The notes under the pieces are model-generated. The model was not told where the DNA came from and ran no database searches. It saw nothing but the letters and a program-made list of their open reading frames with translations. This document shows positions 18,339-27,691 of a stretch of 64,000 nucleotides of DNA, piece after piece. This stretch comes from Pseudomonas fluorescens Q2-87 (GTDB taxonomy: Bacteria; Pseudomonadota; Gammaproteobacteria; Pseudomonadales; Pseudomonadaceae). A program made the position numbers and the translations under genes. The first letter of the stretch is position 1. Every line of letters begins with the position of its first letter. The DNA is taken from contig NZ_CM001558.1 in NCBI RefSeq assembly GCF_000281895.1, forward strand, positions 3,848,556 to 3,912,555, read 5' to 3'.

Positions 18339-18913
18339 TCCACTGACTCCTGGCCAGGCCCCAGGGCGCGCAATCGCCATACGCCGTTGAAACGCAACTC
18401 GATGGCGGACAGCGGCTCGATGTCGATGCGGTTGAACGTGGCGGCCGGACACTGCAATACATTGATCAAGGCTGCGCGGATCACGAATGGATGGGTGACG
18501 GCCAGCACGTGGCCCGGTCGGTTTTCCAGACTGGCGAGCCAGTCTCCGACACGACGGCACAACTGCGCGACGGATTCGCCGCCATGGGGAGCGGCCTCGG
18601 GATCGTCGAGCCAGGCTTGCAATTGTTGCGGCTCGGCCTTGAGCAAGTCGTCGATGGACAAACCGCGCCAGCGACCCAGATCGCAATCGGCCAAGGCCGC
18701 GACCACCTGGGGCTCATCGCCAAACAGCGCGGCCGTCTGGCGGGTACGCAGCTCCGGCCCACAGAGCAACTGCCGGACCTTTCGATAGCCCGGCCCTGTG
18801 GCCGGGCGCTGCGCCAGGTTGTCGCTATCCAGCGGTTCATCCAGGGCAAAGCGCGCCTGTTTCTGAGCGATGGTCCGGGCGTGACAAATCAGGGTCAGGC
18901 GAGTGGCTTGCAC
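18335..18913 (-). CDS. Histidine phosphatase family protein with an altered RHG motif, coupled to cobF
   Basis: A 192-residue protein of the CobC/phosphoglycerate-mutase fold. Where the family has R-H-G it reads L-I-C-H-A-R-T (Cys10, His11, Ala12): the phospho-His is kept but the preceding Arg is a Cys. The second Arg (PELRTRQTA, about 57), the Glu-like acid region and the second His (AVTHPFVIRAAL) are present. It overlaps cobF by ATGA, so a role in cobalamin synthesis, such as phosphate removal from a late intermediate, is inferred. The start is a GTG; no ATG fits, and the motif lies only 10 residues in. Confidence 0.8.
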   Translation of the reverse strand: MQATRLTLICHARTIAQKQARFALDEPLDSDNLAQRPATGPGYRKVRQLLCGPELRTRQTAALFGDEPQVVAALADCDLGRWRGLSIDDLLKAEPQQLQAWLDDPEAAPHGGESVAQLCRRVGDWLASLENRPGHVLAVTHPFVIRAALINVLQCPAATFNRIDIEPLSAIELRFNGVWRLRALGPGQESVE

Positions 18914-19124
18914 GCGGGATACTCAACTATTAGTGGGCCGGATATTCACAGGTTTTCTTGTACATAACCTTATATGAAATCAAATAACTTAGACAAAACG
19001 GCGCTATATCCGACAAACACTTGAGCGTTAACTGACATATTCATCGCAAGTCACCAAGGCCAATTCCTACAAGGGTTTCGCACTGTCTTCGAGCATTTTA
19101 AACGGAACGTAAAAAGCGCTGGAC

Positions 19125-19142
19125 ATGTAGCACCAGCTACAT
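19125..19142. promoter_or_regulatory. Palindromic operator candidate upstream of the rpiR-type gene
   Basis: ATGTAGC-ACCA-GCTACAT is a perfect 7-bp inverted repeat 60 nt before the regulator start, in an AT-rich gap of 289 nt (18914-19202) that otherwise shows no gene. RpiR regulators bind such palindromes, so autoregulation is inferred. Confidence 0.5.
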
Positions 19143-19202
19143 AAATACTCTTTTGCTCAGTTATGAAAGAAATCCAACACCCCATCCAGGCAAGGAGCAC
19201 GG

Positions 19203-20057
19203 ATGCCGCCCCTCAGAGACCTCATCACCGATCCCGGCCTGGAGTTAACGCCGTCGGAACGCAAGGTCGTGCGCGCCCTGCTCGATCATTATCCTCGCAA
19301 CGGCCTGGGTCCGATGTCACGCCTGGCCGACCATGCCGGCGTCAGCGACCCGACCATCGTGCGGCTGGTGAAAAAACTCGGCTTCGGCGGTTATGCCGAA
19401 TTCCAGGATGCGCTGCTCAGTGACATGGACCATCGCCTGCGTTCGCCCCGCACCCTGTTGCGACCACGGGCCAAACTGCAGCAAGGCGATACCTGGAGCC
19501 AGTACCTGGCCGACGCCCAACGTCACCTCATCGACACCCAGGCCCTGACCCAGCCCGAAGACGTGCGCATTCTTGTGCAATGGCTGCTCGACAGCCGGCA
19601 TCAGGTGCACTGCTTCGGCGGGCGTTTCAGCAGCTTCCTGGCCCACTACCTGCTCAACCATTTGCGCCTGCTGCGGGCCGGCTGTTTTGCCCTTGAAGAC
19701 AATGCCCAATTGCCCGACCGGTTGTTCGACGTGCAGCGCCAGGACGTGGTGTTGATCTTCGATTACCGCCGTTACCAGGCCCAGGCCCTGCGCGTGGCTG
19801 CCGCGGCCAAGGAGCGGCACGCCCGGGTCGTACTGTTCAGTGACGTCTACGCTTCGCCGTTGCGAGAACTGGCCGACCTGATCATCAGCGCGCCGGTGGA
19901 GTCGGTCTCGGCGTTTGACAGCCTGGTACCGGCACTGGCCCAGGTGGAAGCACTGATCGCTTGCCTGACCTTGCAATGCCCCGACCTGGCCGAGCGCCTG
20001 GAAGGGATCGATACCTTGCGCACGGAATTCAACACGCACCTGCTGGAGGAAAAATAA
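19203..20057 (+). CDS. MurR/RpiR-family transcriptional regulator
   Basis: A 284-residue regulator. The N-terminal helix-turn-helix of the RpiR type is seen at residues 14-75 (LADHAGVSDPTIVRLVKKLGF); the C-terminal SIS domain (about 110-270) contains VHCFGGRFSSFLAHYL and DVVLIFDYRRY, where sugar isomerase-type folds bind ligand. RpiR members of this type next to amine or amino-acid genes are common in pseudomonads. Its stop is 2 nt before the next start, so it heads the catabolic operon that follows and probably controls it. Confidence 0.88.
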   Translation: MPPLRDLITDPGLELTPSERKVVRALLDHYPRNGLGPMSRLADHAGVSDPTIVRLVKKLGFGGYAEFQDALLSDMDHRLRSPRTLLRPRAKLQQGDTWSQYLADAQRHLIDTQALTQPEDVRILVQWLLDSRHQVHCFGGRFSSFLAHYLLNHLRLLRAGCFALEDNAQLPDRLFDVQRQDVVLIFDYRRYQAQALRVAAAAKERHARVVLFSDVYASPLRELADLIISAPVESVSAFDSLVPALAQVEALIACLTLQCPDLAERLEGIDTLRTEFNTHLLEEK

Positions 20058-20059
20058 GG

Positions 20060-20704
20060 ATGTTCTCGCTCCCCCACCGCTCGCCCCGGGATGTGCCGTT
20101 CACGTTCGACCATACGGCCCTGTTGCTGGTGGACATGCAGCGCGCCTGGCTGGAACCGCAATTCGACGCCCACCTGGAGGCACCCGAAGCCGAGTACTTC
20201 CTCCATCGCGCCCGCCAGCAGGTCATTCCCAACCAGCAGCGCTTGCTCTCTGCGATGCGAAAGGCGCGACAAAACGTGTTGCACACGCACATCGAAAGCC
20301 TCACCGCCGATGGCCGCGACCGTTCCCTGGATCACAAGCTGTCGGACATGCACCTGCCCAAGGGCAGCCCGGAGGCGCAGATCATTGCCGAGCTGGCGCC
20401 GCTTGAAAACGAAATCGTGCTGCCCAAGACGTCTTCCGGGGTTTTCAACTCCACCAACATCGACTATGTGCTGCGCAATCTGCAAACCCGGCACCTGATC
20501 GTCGCCGGCATCGTCACCGACCAGTGCGTCGACATGGCCGTGCGCGACGCCGCTGACCGTGGCTACCTGGTCACTTTGGTGGAAGATGCTTGCGCCACCT
20601 ACACCGAACAACGCCACCTGGCATGCCTGAACGCGATCAAAGGCTATGGCTGGATCACCGACACCGAGACCGTCCTCGCTCGTTTGCAGGAGATGCAGCC
20701 ATGA
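20060..20704 (+). CDS. Isochorismatase-fold cysteine hydrolase
   Basis: A 214-residue cytosolic hydrolase of the nicotinamidase/isochorismatase superfamily with the full triad: Asp25 in LLLVDMQRAW, Lys123 in VLPKTSSGVF and nucleophile Cys156 in TDQCVDMAVRDAADRGY. The family cleaves amides such as nicotinamide, N-carbamoyl amino acids or biuret-like compounds. Its overlap with the ligase gene downstream (ATGA at 20701) implies both act on one pathway. The exact substrate cannot be read from the sequence. Confidence 0.85.
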   Translation: MFSLPHRSPRDVPFTFDHTALLLVDMQRAWLEPQFDAHLEAPEAEYFLHRARQQVIPNQQRLLSAMRKARQNVLHTHIESLTADGRDRSLDHKLSDMHLPKGSPEAQIIAELAPLENEIVLPKTSSGVFNSTNIDYVLRNLQTRHLIVAGIVTDQCVDMAVRDAADRGYLVTLVEDACATYTEQRHLACLNAIKGYGWITDTETVLARLQEMQP

Positions 20705-22053
20705 GCCGCCTCGATGCCGCCACAACCCTGGCCCCGCTGCCCGTGACCACGCTGGTGAGCACCGACCTGATCGGCGTGACCCGCGGGCGCTCGTTTCCCA
20801 GCGATGAGCTGCCCCACTACGTCACCGCCGGCTGTGGCTGGGTGCCGGCCAACAGCGCGCTCACGCCCCAGGACATCATTGCGTCAACCAACCCTTGGGG
20901 CGCTTATGGCGACCTGCGGCTGGTGCCGGATCTCTCCAGCCGAGTGACGGTGAACAATGGTCCCGATGCCCAGGCTCCCGCGTTGGACTTTATTCATTGC
21001 GACGTGCGCGAAACCGACGGCCGGGCCTGGGGCGCCTGCCCGCGCACGCTGTTGCAGGATGAAGTGGAGCGTTATCGCGCCGAGCTGGGCCTGCAAGTCT
21101 TTGCCGCGTTCGAGCATGAGTTCAGTCTCGACACGACGCCGTCCCAGCCCGATCGCCTGGCCTTCAGCCTCCAGGCCCAGCGCCAGCAGGCCGGGTTCGC
21201 CGGATGGTTGCTCAGCGCATTGCGAGCCGGTGGCGTCGAACCGGAAATGTTCCTGCCTGAATATGGCAAGCATCAGTACGAAATCACCTGTCGCCCGGCC
21301 TTGGGCGTGGCCGCGGCGGACCGTGCGGTGAACGTGCGGGAAATCACCCGCGAGATCGCCCGGCAAATGGAGCTGAACGTCAGCTTTGCCCCCAAGACCT
21401 CGGAAAATGCCGTGTGCAACGGCGTGCACCTGCACCTGAGCCTGCAAGACCTGAGTGGCGATCCGGTGCTTCACGACGCCGCCAGCGATAACGGCTTGTC
21501 CAGCCTCGGCCAACACTGGGCCGCCGGTGTGCTGCATTATCTGCCGGCGCTGTGTGCCCTGACCGCGCCGACGCCGGTGTCCTATGAGCGCCTGCAACCC
21601 CATCACTGGAGCGCATCCTATGCGTGCCTGGGACAGCGCAACCGCGAAGCGGCGTTGCGTATCTGCCCGACCGTGAGCCTGGGGAGTAAATCGGTGGCGA
21701 CCCAGTACAACCTGGAATTTCGCGCCATGGACGCCACCGCCTCGCCGCACCTGGCGATGGCAGCGCTGTTGATCGCCGGGCGGCTGGGCATCCAGCAACG
21801 GCTGGCATTGAATGCCGTCACCGATGAAATACCCGATGAGCTGGATGAAGCACAACGTCGCGCCCGTGGCATTATCGCCCTGCCGACGACCCTGGCGCAG
21901 GCACTGGATTGCCTGCGCCATAGCGGGGCTCTGCTGGAGGCCTTGCCCGGCCCCCTGGTCGAAACCTACTTCGCCTTGAAGGCCCAGGAGCTAGCCTTGA
22001 CCCAGGCGCTGACACCTGCCGAGCGTTGTGAGCACTATGCACGAATCTATTGA
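20701..22053 (+). CDS. Glutamine synthetase family ligase (gamma-glutamyl-amine ligase-like)
   Basis: A 450-residue member of the GS superfamily, class PuuA/GlnA-like. The N-terminal beta-grasp text is followed by the catalytic domain: FEHEFSL (metal Glu, about 141), NGVHLHLSL (about 240), RNREAALRI (catalytic Arg) and LEFRAMDATASPHLAMAAL. The usual NPY segment is SPH here. It lacks the glutamine synthetase adenylylation Tyr region, so it is more likely a ligase for another amine or amino acid than the housekeeping enzyme. In PuuA-type pathways glutamate is joined to an amine. ATG overlaps the hydrolase stop. Confidence 0.82.
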   Translation: MSRLDAATTLAPLPVTTLVSTDLIGVTRGRSFPSDELPHYVTAGCGWVPANSALTPQDIIASTNPWGAYGDLRLVPDLSSRVTVNNGPDAQAPALDFIHCDVRETDGRAWGACPRTLLQDEVERYRAELGLQVFAAFEHEFSLDTTPSQPDRLAFSLQAQRQQAGFAGWLLSALRAGGVEPEMFLPEYGKHQYEITCRPALGVAAADRAVNVREITREIARQMELNVSFAPKTSENAVCNGVHLHLSLQDLSGDPVLHDAASDNGLSSLGQHWAAGVLHYLPALCALTAPTPVSYERLQPHHWSASYACLGQRNREAALRICPTVSLGSKSVATQYNLEFRAMDATASPHLAMAALLIAGRLGIQQRLALNAVTDEIPDELDEAQRRARGIIALPTTLAQALDCLRHSGALLEALPGPLVETYFALKAQELALTQALTPAERCEHYARIY

Positions 22054-22789
22054 ATGTGCCGAAGCGGGCCTGTACACCGGGCCGGCCTACCGACTGATCC
22101 GGGAAGACGCCGAGCACCCGGTACTGCTGGTGTGCGAACACGCCAGCCGCTTCATTCCCGCGCAGCTGAACGACCTGGGCCTGGACGAAACCGCCGCCCG
22201 GGAGCACATCGCCTGGGACATCGGCGCCCTGGCCCTGGCCGAACGCCTGTCCGAAACCCTCGGTGCGACGTTGCTGTCGGCCAACTATTCACGCTTGTTG
22301 ATTGACCTCAACCGCCCGCTTCACGTGGCCGACAGCATTCCGCCCCAAAGCGAGATCTACCAGATTCCGGGCAACCATGCCCTGGACGAAGCCACGCGCC
22401 AATACCGCCAGCGCTGCCTGTTCCATCCCTTCCACGACCGCTTGCGCTCGCTGGTCGACGAACGCCTGGCGGCCAATCGGCCAGTGCGGGTCGTGGGCAT
22501 ACACAGTTTCACGCCGGTGTTCTACGGCCAACCGCGCGCCCTGGAAGCCGGCGTGCTGTTTGGCGCCGCCGAGGATTATGCCCAGCACATTGTCGATGGA
22601 CTGAGTCGGCATTCACTGCGCGCGGCAGGTAACCAGCCCTACAAGATCAATCCCTTGACCGACATGACGGTCCCCGTGCATGGCGACGCGCGCGGCCTGG
22701 ACTCGGTGTTGATCGAGGTACGCAACGACCTGCTGCGCGACCCCGCGGCGGTACGGACCTGGAGCGCTTACCTGGCCCCGTTGTTGTAG
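22037..22789 (+). CDS. N-formylglutamate amidohydrolase family protein
   Basis: A 250-residue FGase-family zinc deacylase. The motif CEHASRFIP (about residues 34-42) is the characteristic H-x-S/G-x-x-P segment, followed by HIAWDIGALALAERL and SRLLIDLNRP, both typical. HutG-type members release formate from N-formylglutamate; others deacylate related N-acyl amino acids. Start ATG 22037, or GTG 22028; both overlap the ligase gene by 17-26 nt. Its place among a ligase and succinyltransferases suggests removal of an acyl group from the pathway's end product. Confidence 0.82.
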   Translation: MHESIECAEAGLYTGPAYRLIREDAEHPVLLVCEHASRFIPAQLNDLGLDETAAREHIAWDIGALALAERLSETLGATLLSANYSRLLIDLNRPLHVADSIPPQSEIYQIPGNHALDEATRQYRQRCLFHPFHDRLRSLVDERLAANRPVRVVGIHSFTPVFYGQPRALEAGVLFGAAEDYAQHIVDGLSRHSLRAAGNQPYKINPLTDMTVPVHGDARGLDSVLIEVRNDLLRDPAAVRTWSAYLAPLL

Positions 22790-22865
22790 GAAAGCAGCGA
22801 CAAGCTTTGAGCAATGAGCAACAAGCAGGGACACATCCACACACAGCTGAGAAGGAAAACGGCTA

Positions 22866-24215
22866 ATGAGTATCGAGGCATTTGGCTACAAGCAAGAATT
22901 GAAACGCAGCCTGTCGCTGACCGACCTGGTGGTATACGGGATGATTTTCATGATCCCCATCGCACCGTTCGGCGTGTATGGCTACGTCAACGCCGAAGCG
23001 CCGGGGATGGTGCCGCTGGCGTACATCATTGGCATGGTGGCGATGCTGTTTACCGCGTTGAGCTACGGCAGCATGGCCCGGGCGTTTCCCGTGGCCGGTT
23101 CCGTCTATTCCTACGCGCAAAGGGGCCTTAACCCACACGTTGGCTTCATCGCTGGCTGGTTGATGTTGCTGGACTACCTGCTGATCCCACCGCTGCTTTA
23201 TGTCTACGCGGCCATGGCGTTGAATCATTTGTACCCGGACATCCCCAAGGTCGGTTTCATCCTGGCCTTTCTGGTGAGCGCGACCTTCGTCAACCTGCGG
23301 GGGATTACCTTCACCGCGCGGATGAACATCATCTTCCTGCTGGCGCAGTTGGCGGTGCTGGGGATTTTCCTGTTCTACGCCTGGAATGCGCTGCACGGCG
23401 GTGCCGGTAACGGCCAATTGACCCTGGCGCCGCTGTACAGCCCGGAACACTTCAATTTCGCCCTGCTGATGCAAGCCGTGTCCATCGCCGTGTTGTCGTT
23501 CCTGGGCTTTGACGCCATTTCCACCCTGGCCGAGGAAATCAAGGGTGACCCGGGCCGCAGCGTCGGAAAGGCTGCGCTGGTGACCTTGCTGGTGATGGGG
23601 GCGATTTTCGTGGTGCAGACCTGGATCGCCACGGACCTGGCCGCAGGCATGGGTTTCAAGTCGGCCGACACCGCCTTCTATGAAATCGCCGAACTGGCGG
23701 CCGGCAGCTGGCTGGCGACCCTGACCGCCGTCGCCACGGCCCTGGCCTGGGGCGTGGCAGTGGCAATCACCTCGCAGGCGGCGGTGTCGCGCCTGTTGTT
23801 CGGCATGGCCCGGGACGGCAAGTTGCCCAAGGTACTGGCCAAGGTCCATCCGAAACACAACACCCCGTACCTGAGCATTTATCTGGTGGCGGTGCTGTCG
23901 CTGCTGATCTGTTACCTGTTCATCGACGCGGTGGACACCCTGACCTCATTGGTCAACTTCGGCGCCCTGAGCGGCTTCATGCTGCTGCACATCACCGTGA
24001 TCAACCATTACTGGCGCCGCCAACGGTCCGGCCAGGTGATTCGCCATCTGCTCTGCCCGCTGGTCGGCTTCGTGATCGTCGCGGCCATCATGTACAACAT
24101 GGGCGTGGACGCGCAAAAACTCGGCCTGATCTGGATCGCCGCCGGTGTGGTGTACCTGTGTGCGCTGAATAAATTCGGCCCCCACACGGTACTTGCGGAT
24201 CCGGCCGCACCTTGA
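22866..24215 (+). CDS. APC-family amino acid/amine permease
   Basis: A 449-residue inner-membrane carrier with about 12 hydrophobic segments. The conserved opening LSLTDLVVYGMIFMIPIAPFG and the following GSVYSYAQRGLNPHVGFIAGW are typical of the APC superfamily (PuuP/YjeH branch). LSFLGFDAISTLAEEIKGDPGRS is the substrate-site loop. It should import the amine or amino acid consumed by the surrounding enzymes by proton symport. AAGGA precedes the ATG. Confidence 0.88.
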   Translation: MSIEAFGYKQELKRSLSLTDLVVYGMIFMIPIAPFGVYGYVNAEAPGMVPLAYIIGMVAMLFTALSYGSMARAFPVAGSVYSYAQRGLNPHVGFIAGWLMLLDYLLIPPLLYVYAAMALNHLYPDIPKVGFILAFLVSATFVNLRGITFTARMNIIFLLAQLAVLGIFLFYAWNALHGGAGNGQLTLAPLYSPEHFNFALLMQAVSIAVLSFLGFDAISTLAEEIKGDPGRSVGKAALVTLLVMGAIFVVQTWIATDLAAGMGFKSADTAFYEIAELAAGSWLATLTAVATALAWGVAVAITSQAAVSRLLFGMARDGKLPKVLAKVHPKHNTPYLSIYLVAVLSLLICYLFIDAVDTLTSLVNFGALSGFMLLHITVINHYWRRQRSGQVIRHLLCPLVGFVIVAAIMYNMGVDAQKLGLIWIAAGVVYLCALNKFGPHTVLADPAAP

Positions 24216-24325
24216 GATTCAGCGGTGAAGGATTCGACCCCGCCGTAGCTGTAACGCGTGGACATCGACAGTGATCGTCAAGCCTGGTGCCCGTCGCCAG
24301 GCGCCCTGGAACAGGAGTGCAATCC

Positions 24326-25342
24326 ATGCTGGCCTTACGTCCAGTTCAGTTAACCGATCTGCCGCAACTGCAGCAGCTGGCCCGCGACAGCCTGGTAGGC
24401 GTCACGTCGCTTCCGGACGATACCGAGCGCCTGCGGGAAAAAATCCACGGCTCGTGCGCTTCGTTCGAAGCCGATGTGCAGAAACCCGGTGGAGAGAATT
24501 ACTTTTTTGTCCTCCAGGACCTGGATTCCGGGCGCCTGGTGGGCTGCTCCGAAATCCTCTCCAGCACCGGCTGCAACGAACCGTTCTACAGCCTGCGCAA
24601 CCGGCCGTTTTCCAGCGAGTCCCGTGAGCTGAACATCCAGCACGGTGTACCGGCGCTGTCGCTGTGCCAGGACCTCAATGGCCAGACCCTGCTGCGCGGC
24701 TTTCACATCGACGCCGGGCGGGTGCGCACGCCGGAATCGGAGCTGTTGTCCCGCGCTCGACTGATGTTCATCGCCGCCCACCCCCAGCGCTTTGCCGAAT
24801 CGGTGATCACTGAAATTGTCGGCTACAGCGACGATGACGGTCAGTCGCCCTTCTGGGACGCCATCGGCCAGCACTTCTTCGACTTGCCCTACGTCGAGGC
24901 CGAACGACTGTGCGGTTTGCAGAGCCGCACCTTCCTCGCCGAACTCATGCCGCAGTACCCGATCTATGTGCCCATGCTGCCCCAGGCGGCCCAGGACTGT
25001 ATCGGCCGAGTGCATCCCGATGGCCAGGAAGCGTTCGACATCCTGGAGCGCGAGGGTTTCGAAACCAATAGCTATGTGGACATCTTCGACGGCGGGCCGA
25101 CCTTGCATGCCCGTATCGCGAACGTTCGCTCCATTGCGCAGAGTCGTCTCGCCAGCGCCCGGCAAAGCTTGCAGATCGACGCTCGCGGCCGCTACCTGGT
25201 GAGCAACGATGGCGTGGGCAACTACCGCGCCATCGTCGCCGAACTGGGCATCGATACCGAGGGTTGCGTGGACCTTACGCCCGACATGCTGGCCGCCCTG
25301 GACGCCACGGATGGCGAGCGGGTGCGGGTGATTGCCTTATGA
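24326..25342 (+). CDS. AruF-like arginine/ornithine N-succinyltransferase alpha subunit paralogue
   Basis: A 338-residue AstA-family acyltransferase. The opening MLALRPVQLTDLPQLQQLA, GVTSLPDDTERL, NYFFVLQD and VGYSDDDGQSPFWDAIGQHFFDLPY segments match my memory of AruF, the alpha subunit that succinylates arginine and ornithine on the alpha-amino group using succinyl-CoA in the AST pathway. Here it lies in a pair with an AruG-like gene but without aruC, D, B or E, so it is a second copy, probably with another substrate. ACAGGAG lies before the ATG. Confidence 0.85.
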   Translation: MLALRPVQLTDLPQLQQLARDSLVGVTSLPDDTERLREKIHGSCASFEADVQKPGGENYFFVLQDLDSGRLVGCSEILSSTGCNEPFYSLRNRPFSSESRELNIQHGVPALSLCQDLNGQTLLRGFHIDAGRVRTPESELLSRARLMFIAAHPQRFAESVITEIVGYSDDDGQSPFWDAIGQHFFDLPYVEAERLCGLQSRTFLAELMPQYPIYVPMLPQAAQDCIGRVHPDGQEAFDILEREGFETNSYVDIFDGGPTLHARIANVRSIAQSRLASARQSLQIDARGRYLVSNDGVGNYRAIVAELGIDTEGCVDLTPDMLAALDATDGERVRVIAL

Positions 25343-25403
25343 ATCTCATTCGACCTTATGCCTCGCATCGGCGCGAGGGCCGACACGCTCAAGGAGCTGC
25401 ATC

Positions 25404-26438
25404 ATGATTGTCCGTCCGGTCGCCATCACTGACCTTCCGGCATTGCTGGACCTGGCCCATTGTGCGGGCACCGGCCTCACCAGTCTGCCGGACAACGAAG
25501 AGCGCCTGGCCCATCGCGTGCGCTGGGCCCAGCGCACCTTTGCCGGGCAAGTCGAACGCGCCGATGCCGATTATCTATTCGTCCTCGAAGACGACGACCG
25601 CCAGGTAGTGGGGATCAGCGCACTGACCGGTGCGGTGGGCTTGCGCGAGCCCTGGTACAACTATCGGGTCGGCGTGACCGTCAGCTCGGCTCCGCAATTG
25701 GGCATACAGCGGCAGATCCCCACGCTGTTTCTCAGCAATGAGATGACTGGACAATCGGAGATTTGCTCGTTGTTCCTGCACCCGGAGCAGCGCCGCGGTC
25801 ACAACGGCCGCCTGCTGTCACTGGCGCGCCTATTGTTCGTTGCCGAGTTCCCCCAGTTGTTCGGCGAAAAACTGATCGCCGAACTGCGGGGGCATGCCGA
25901 CGAGCAAGGTTGTTCGCCGTTCTGGGACAGCCTGGGCCGGCACTTTTTCCAAAGGGAGTTCAGCCACGCCGACCAACTATCCGGCATGGGCAACAAGTCC
26001 TTCATTGCCGAACTGATGCCACGCCAGCCGCTGTACACCTGCCTGCTCACCGAACAGGCCCAGGCCGTGATCGGCAAGGCACACCCGAACTCGGAGCCGG
26101 CCCGCAAGATCCTGAGTGCCGAGGGTTTCAGCCATAAGGGCTACATCGACATCTTTGACGCCGGACCGGTCATCGAAGCCCCGGTTCCGAAGATCCGTAC
26201 CGTGCGCGACAGCCAGGCGCTGACCCTGGCCATCGGCGCTCCGGATGACCAGGCACCGGTCTGGCTGATCCATAACCGGCGCTTGGAAAACTGCCGCGTC
26301 ACCAGCGCCCGGGCCCACCAGCACGGCCACAGCCTGCTGGTCGACCGCCTGACCGCCAAACGCCTGCAAGTACAACCAGGCGACACGGTGCGCGCCGTGG
26401 CGTTGCCGCGCCAGGGACAACAGGCGGTGGCGGCCTAG
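25404..26438 (+). CDS. AruG-like arginine/ornithine N-succinyltransferase beta subunit paralogue
   Basis: A 344-residue AstA-family partner of the preceding protein. [40 protein letters not shown] and [14 protein letters not shown] are the AruG pattern. AAGGAG lies 7 nt before the ATG at 25404. The gap from the alpha-like gene is 61 nt. The two would form the hetero-oligomeric acyltransferase. Nothing in the visible catalytic regions is missing, so both subunits look functional. Their presence beside a GS-like ligase argues for an amine or unusual amino acid as substrate. Confidence 0.85.
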   Translation: MIVRPVAITDLPALLDLAHCAGTGLTSLPDNEERLAHRVRWAQRTFAGQVERADADYLFVLEDDDRQVVGISALTGAVGLREPWYNYRVGVTVSSAPQLGIQRQIPTLFLSNEMTGQSEICSLFLHPEQRRGHNGRLLSLARLLFVAEFPQLFGEKLIAELRGHADEQGCSPFWDSLGRHFFQREFSHADQLSGMGNKSFIAELMPRQPLYTCLLTEQAQAVIGKAHPNSEPARKILSAEGFSHKGYIDIFDAGPVIEAPVPKIRTVRDSQALTLAIGAPDDQAPVWLIHNRRLENCRVTSARAHQHGHSLLVDRLTAKRLQVQPGDTVRAVALPRQGQQAVAA

Positions 26439-26617
26439 CTTTCACGCCCAGCGCCTGCCGCTTGCCGCTCGCCCTCCTCCCTGGCTTCGCGGGATCGACT
26501 TCGGCCAGTCTGTCCCTGTACATTCGTCATCATGTACGGCCGTCCCGCGTGATAGCTTTCCATCCTTCGGCGTTGACACTTTTGCTCAAGCCTTTCCATT
26601 CCATTGGTGGAACTTAT

Positions 26618-27487
26618 ATGTCCAGGCTTTCCCATCAAGATTTGCGTCGTAACTTTCGCCAGCTGCTGGCTTCCAAGACCTGTTACCACACAGCCTCGGT
26701 GTTTGACCCGATGTCGGCGCGCATCGCCGCCGACCTGGGCTTTGAAGTGGGAATCCTGGGAGGCTCGGTAGCATCCCTGCAAGTGCTGGGCGCACCGGAT
26801 TTCGCCCTCATCACCCTCAGCGAGTTCACCGAGCAGGCCACCCGCATCGGCCGCGTCGCCCAACTGCCGGTGATTGCCGACGCCGATCATGGCTACGGTA
26901 ACGCCCTGAACGTCATGCGCACCATCATCGAACTCGAACGCGCCGGCATAGCGGCGCTGACCATCGAAGACACGCTGTTGCCGGCCCAGTTCGGGCGCAA
27001 ATCGACTGATTTGATCAGTGTCGCCGAAGGCGTCGGCAAGATCCGCGCCGCATTGGAAGCGCGCGTCGATCCGGAAATGGCGATCGTTGCCCGGACCAAT
27101 GCGGGCATATTGCCGGTCCAAGAAATTATCAGCCGCACCCGACAGTATGAGCGGGCCGGGGCTGACGGGATTTGCATGGTGGGTGTGCAAGACTTCGAGC
27201 ACCTGGAACGGATCAGCGAAAACCTGACGGTGCCGTTAATGCTCGTCACCTATGGCAACCCGCAGCTACGCGACGACAAGCGCCTGGCCGAACTGGGTGT
27301 GCGCGTTACCATCGACGGTCATGGCGCCTATTTCGCTGCCATCAAGGCTACCTACGACAGCCTGCGCGAACAGCGGCAGATCTTCACCCAGGCTTCGGAC
27401 CTCAGCGCCACCGAACTGACCCACACCTACACCCAGCCTGAGGACTATATCCGTTGGGCAGAGGAGTACATGAGCGTCAAGGAGTAA
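26618..27487 (+). CDS. Oxaloacetate decarboxylase-like lyase (isocitrate lyase/PEP mutase family)
   Basis: A 289-residue member of the PEP-mutase/isocitrate-lyase superfamily. By memory it is close to the oxaloacetate decarboxylase PA4872 type: [23 protein letters not shown] near 27, the metal-binding DADHGYGN at about 88-95 and the [10 protein letters not shown] loop near 116. It lacks the K-K-C-G-H motif of isocitrate lyase. It yields pyruvate and CO2 from oxaloacetate. Upstream, at 26518-26537, GTACAT...ATGTAC forms an inverted repeat. Whether it belongs to the preceding catabolic island is uncertain since a 179-nt gap separates them. Confidence 0.85.
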   Translation: MSRLSHQDLRRNFRQLLASKTCYHTASVFDPMSARIAADLGFEVGILGGSVASLQVLGAPDFALITLSEFTEQATRIGRVAQLPVIADADHGYGNALNVMRTIIELERAGIAALTIEDTLLPAQFGRKSTDLISVAEGVGKIRAALEARVDPEMAIVARTNAGILPVQEIISRTRQYERAGADGICMVGVQDFEHLERISENLTVPLMLVTYGNPQLRDDKRLAELGVRVTIDGHGAYFAAIKATYDSLREQRQIFTQASDLSATELTHTYTQPEDYIRWAEEYMSVKE

Positions 27488-27569
27488 GCGGCCGGCGAAT
27501 CGAAAATCCCCGCGGCACAGCCGGGCCGCTTATCGGTGGTTCAGTGTGCATCGATGTTGAATGGACTGG

Positions 27570-27669
27570 CGCATTCGCGAGCAAGCCCGCTCCCACAAGG
27601 GCTTTGCGGTGGACACCTGGTGAGTGGACACCAACAACCCCTGTGGGAGCGAGCTTGCTCGCGATCGCG
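27570..27669. repeat. REPIN
   Basis: CATTCGCGAGCAAGCCCGC (27572-27590) faces TGTGGGAGCGAGCTTGCTCG (27642-27661) and continues into GCGATCGCG. Between convergent genes. Confidence 0.85.
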
Positions 27670-27691
27670 TTACCCCGGATGAAACGGGCCT

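Noticed and set aside
20701..22053. Housekeeping glutamine synthetase glnA
   Set aside because: Context and the altered NPY segment suit a PuuA-like ligase; no ntrBC follows.
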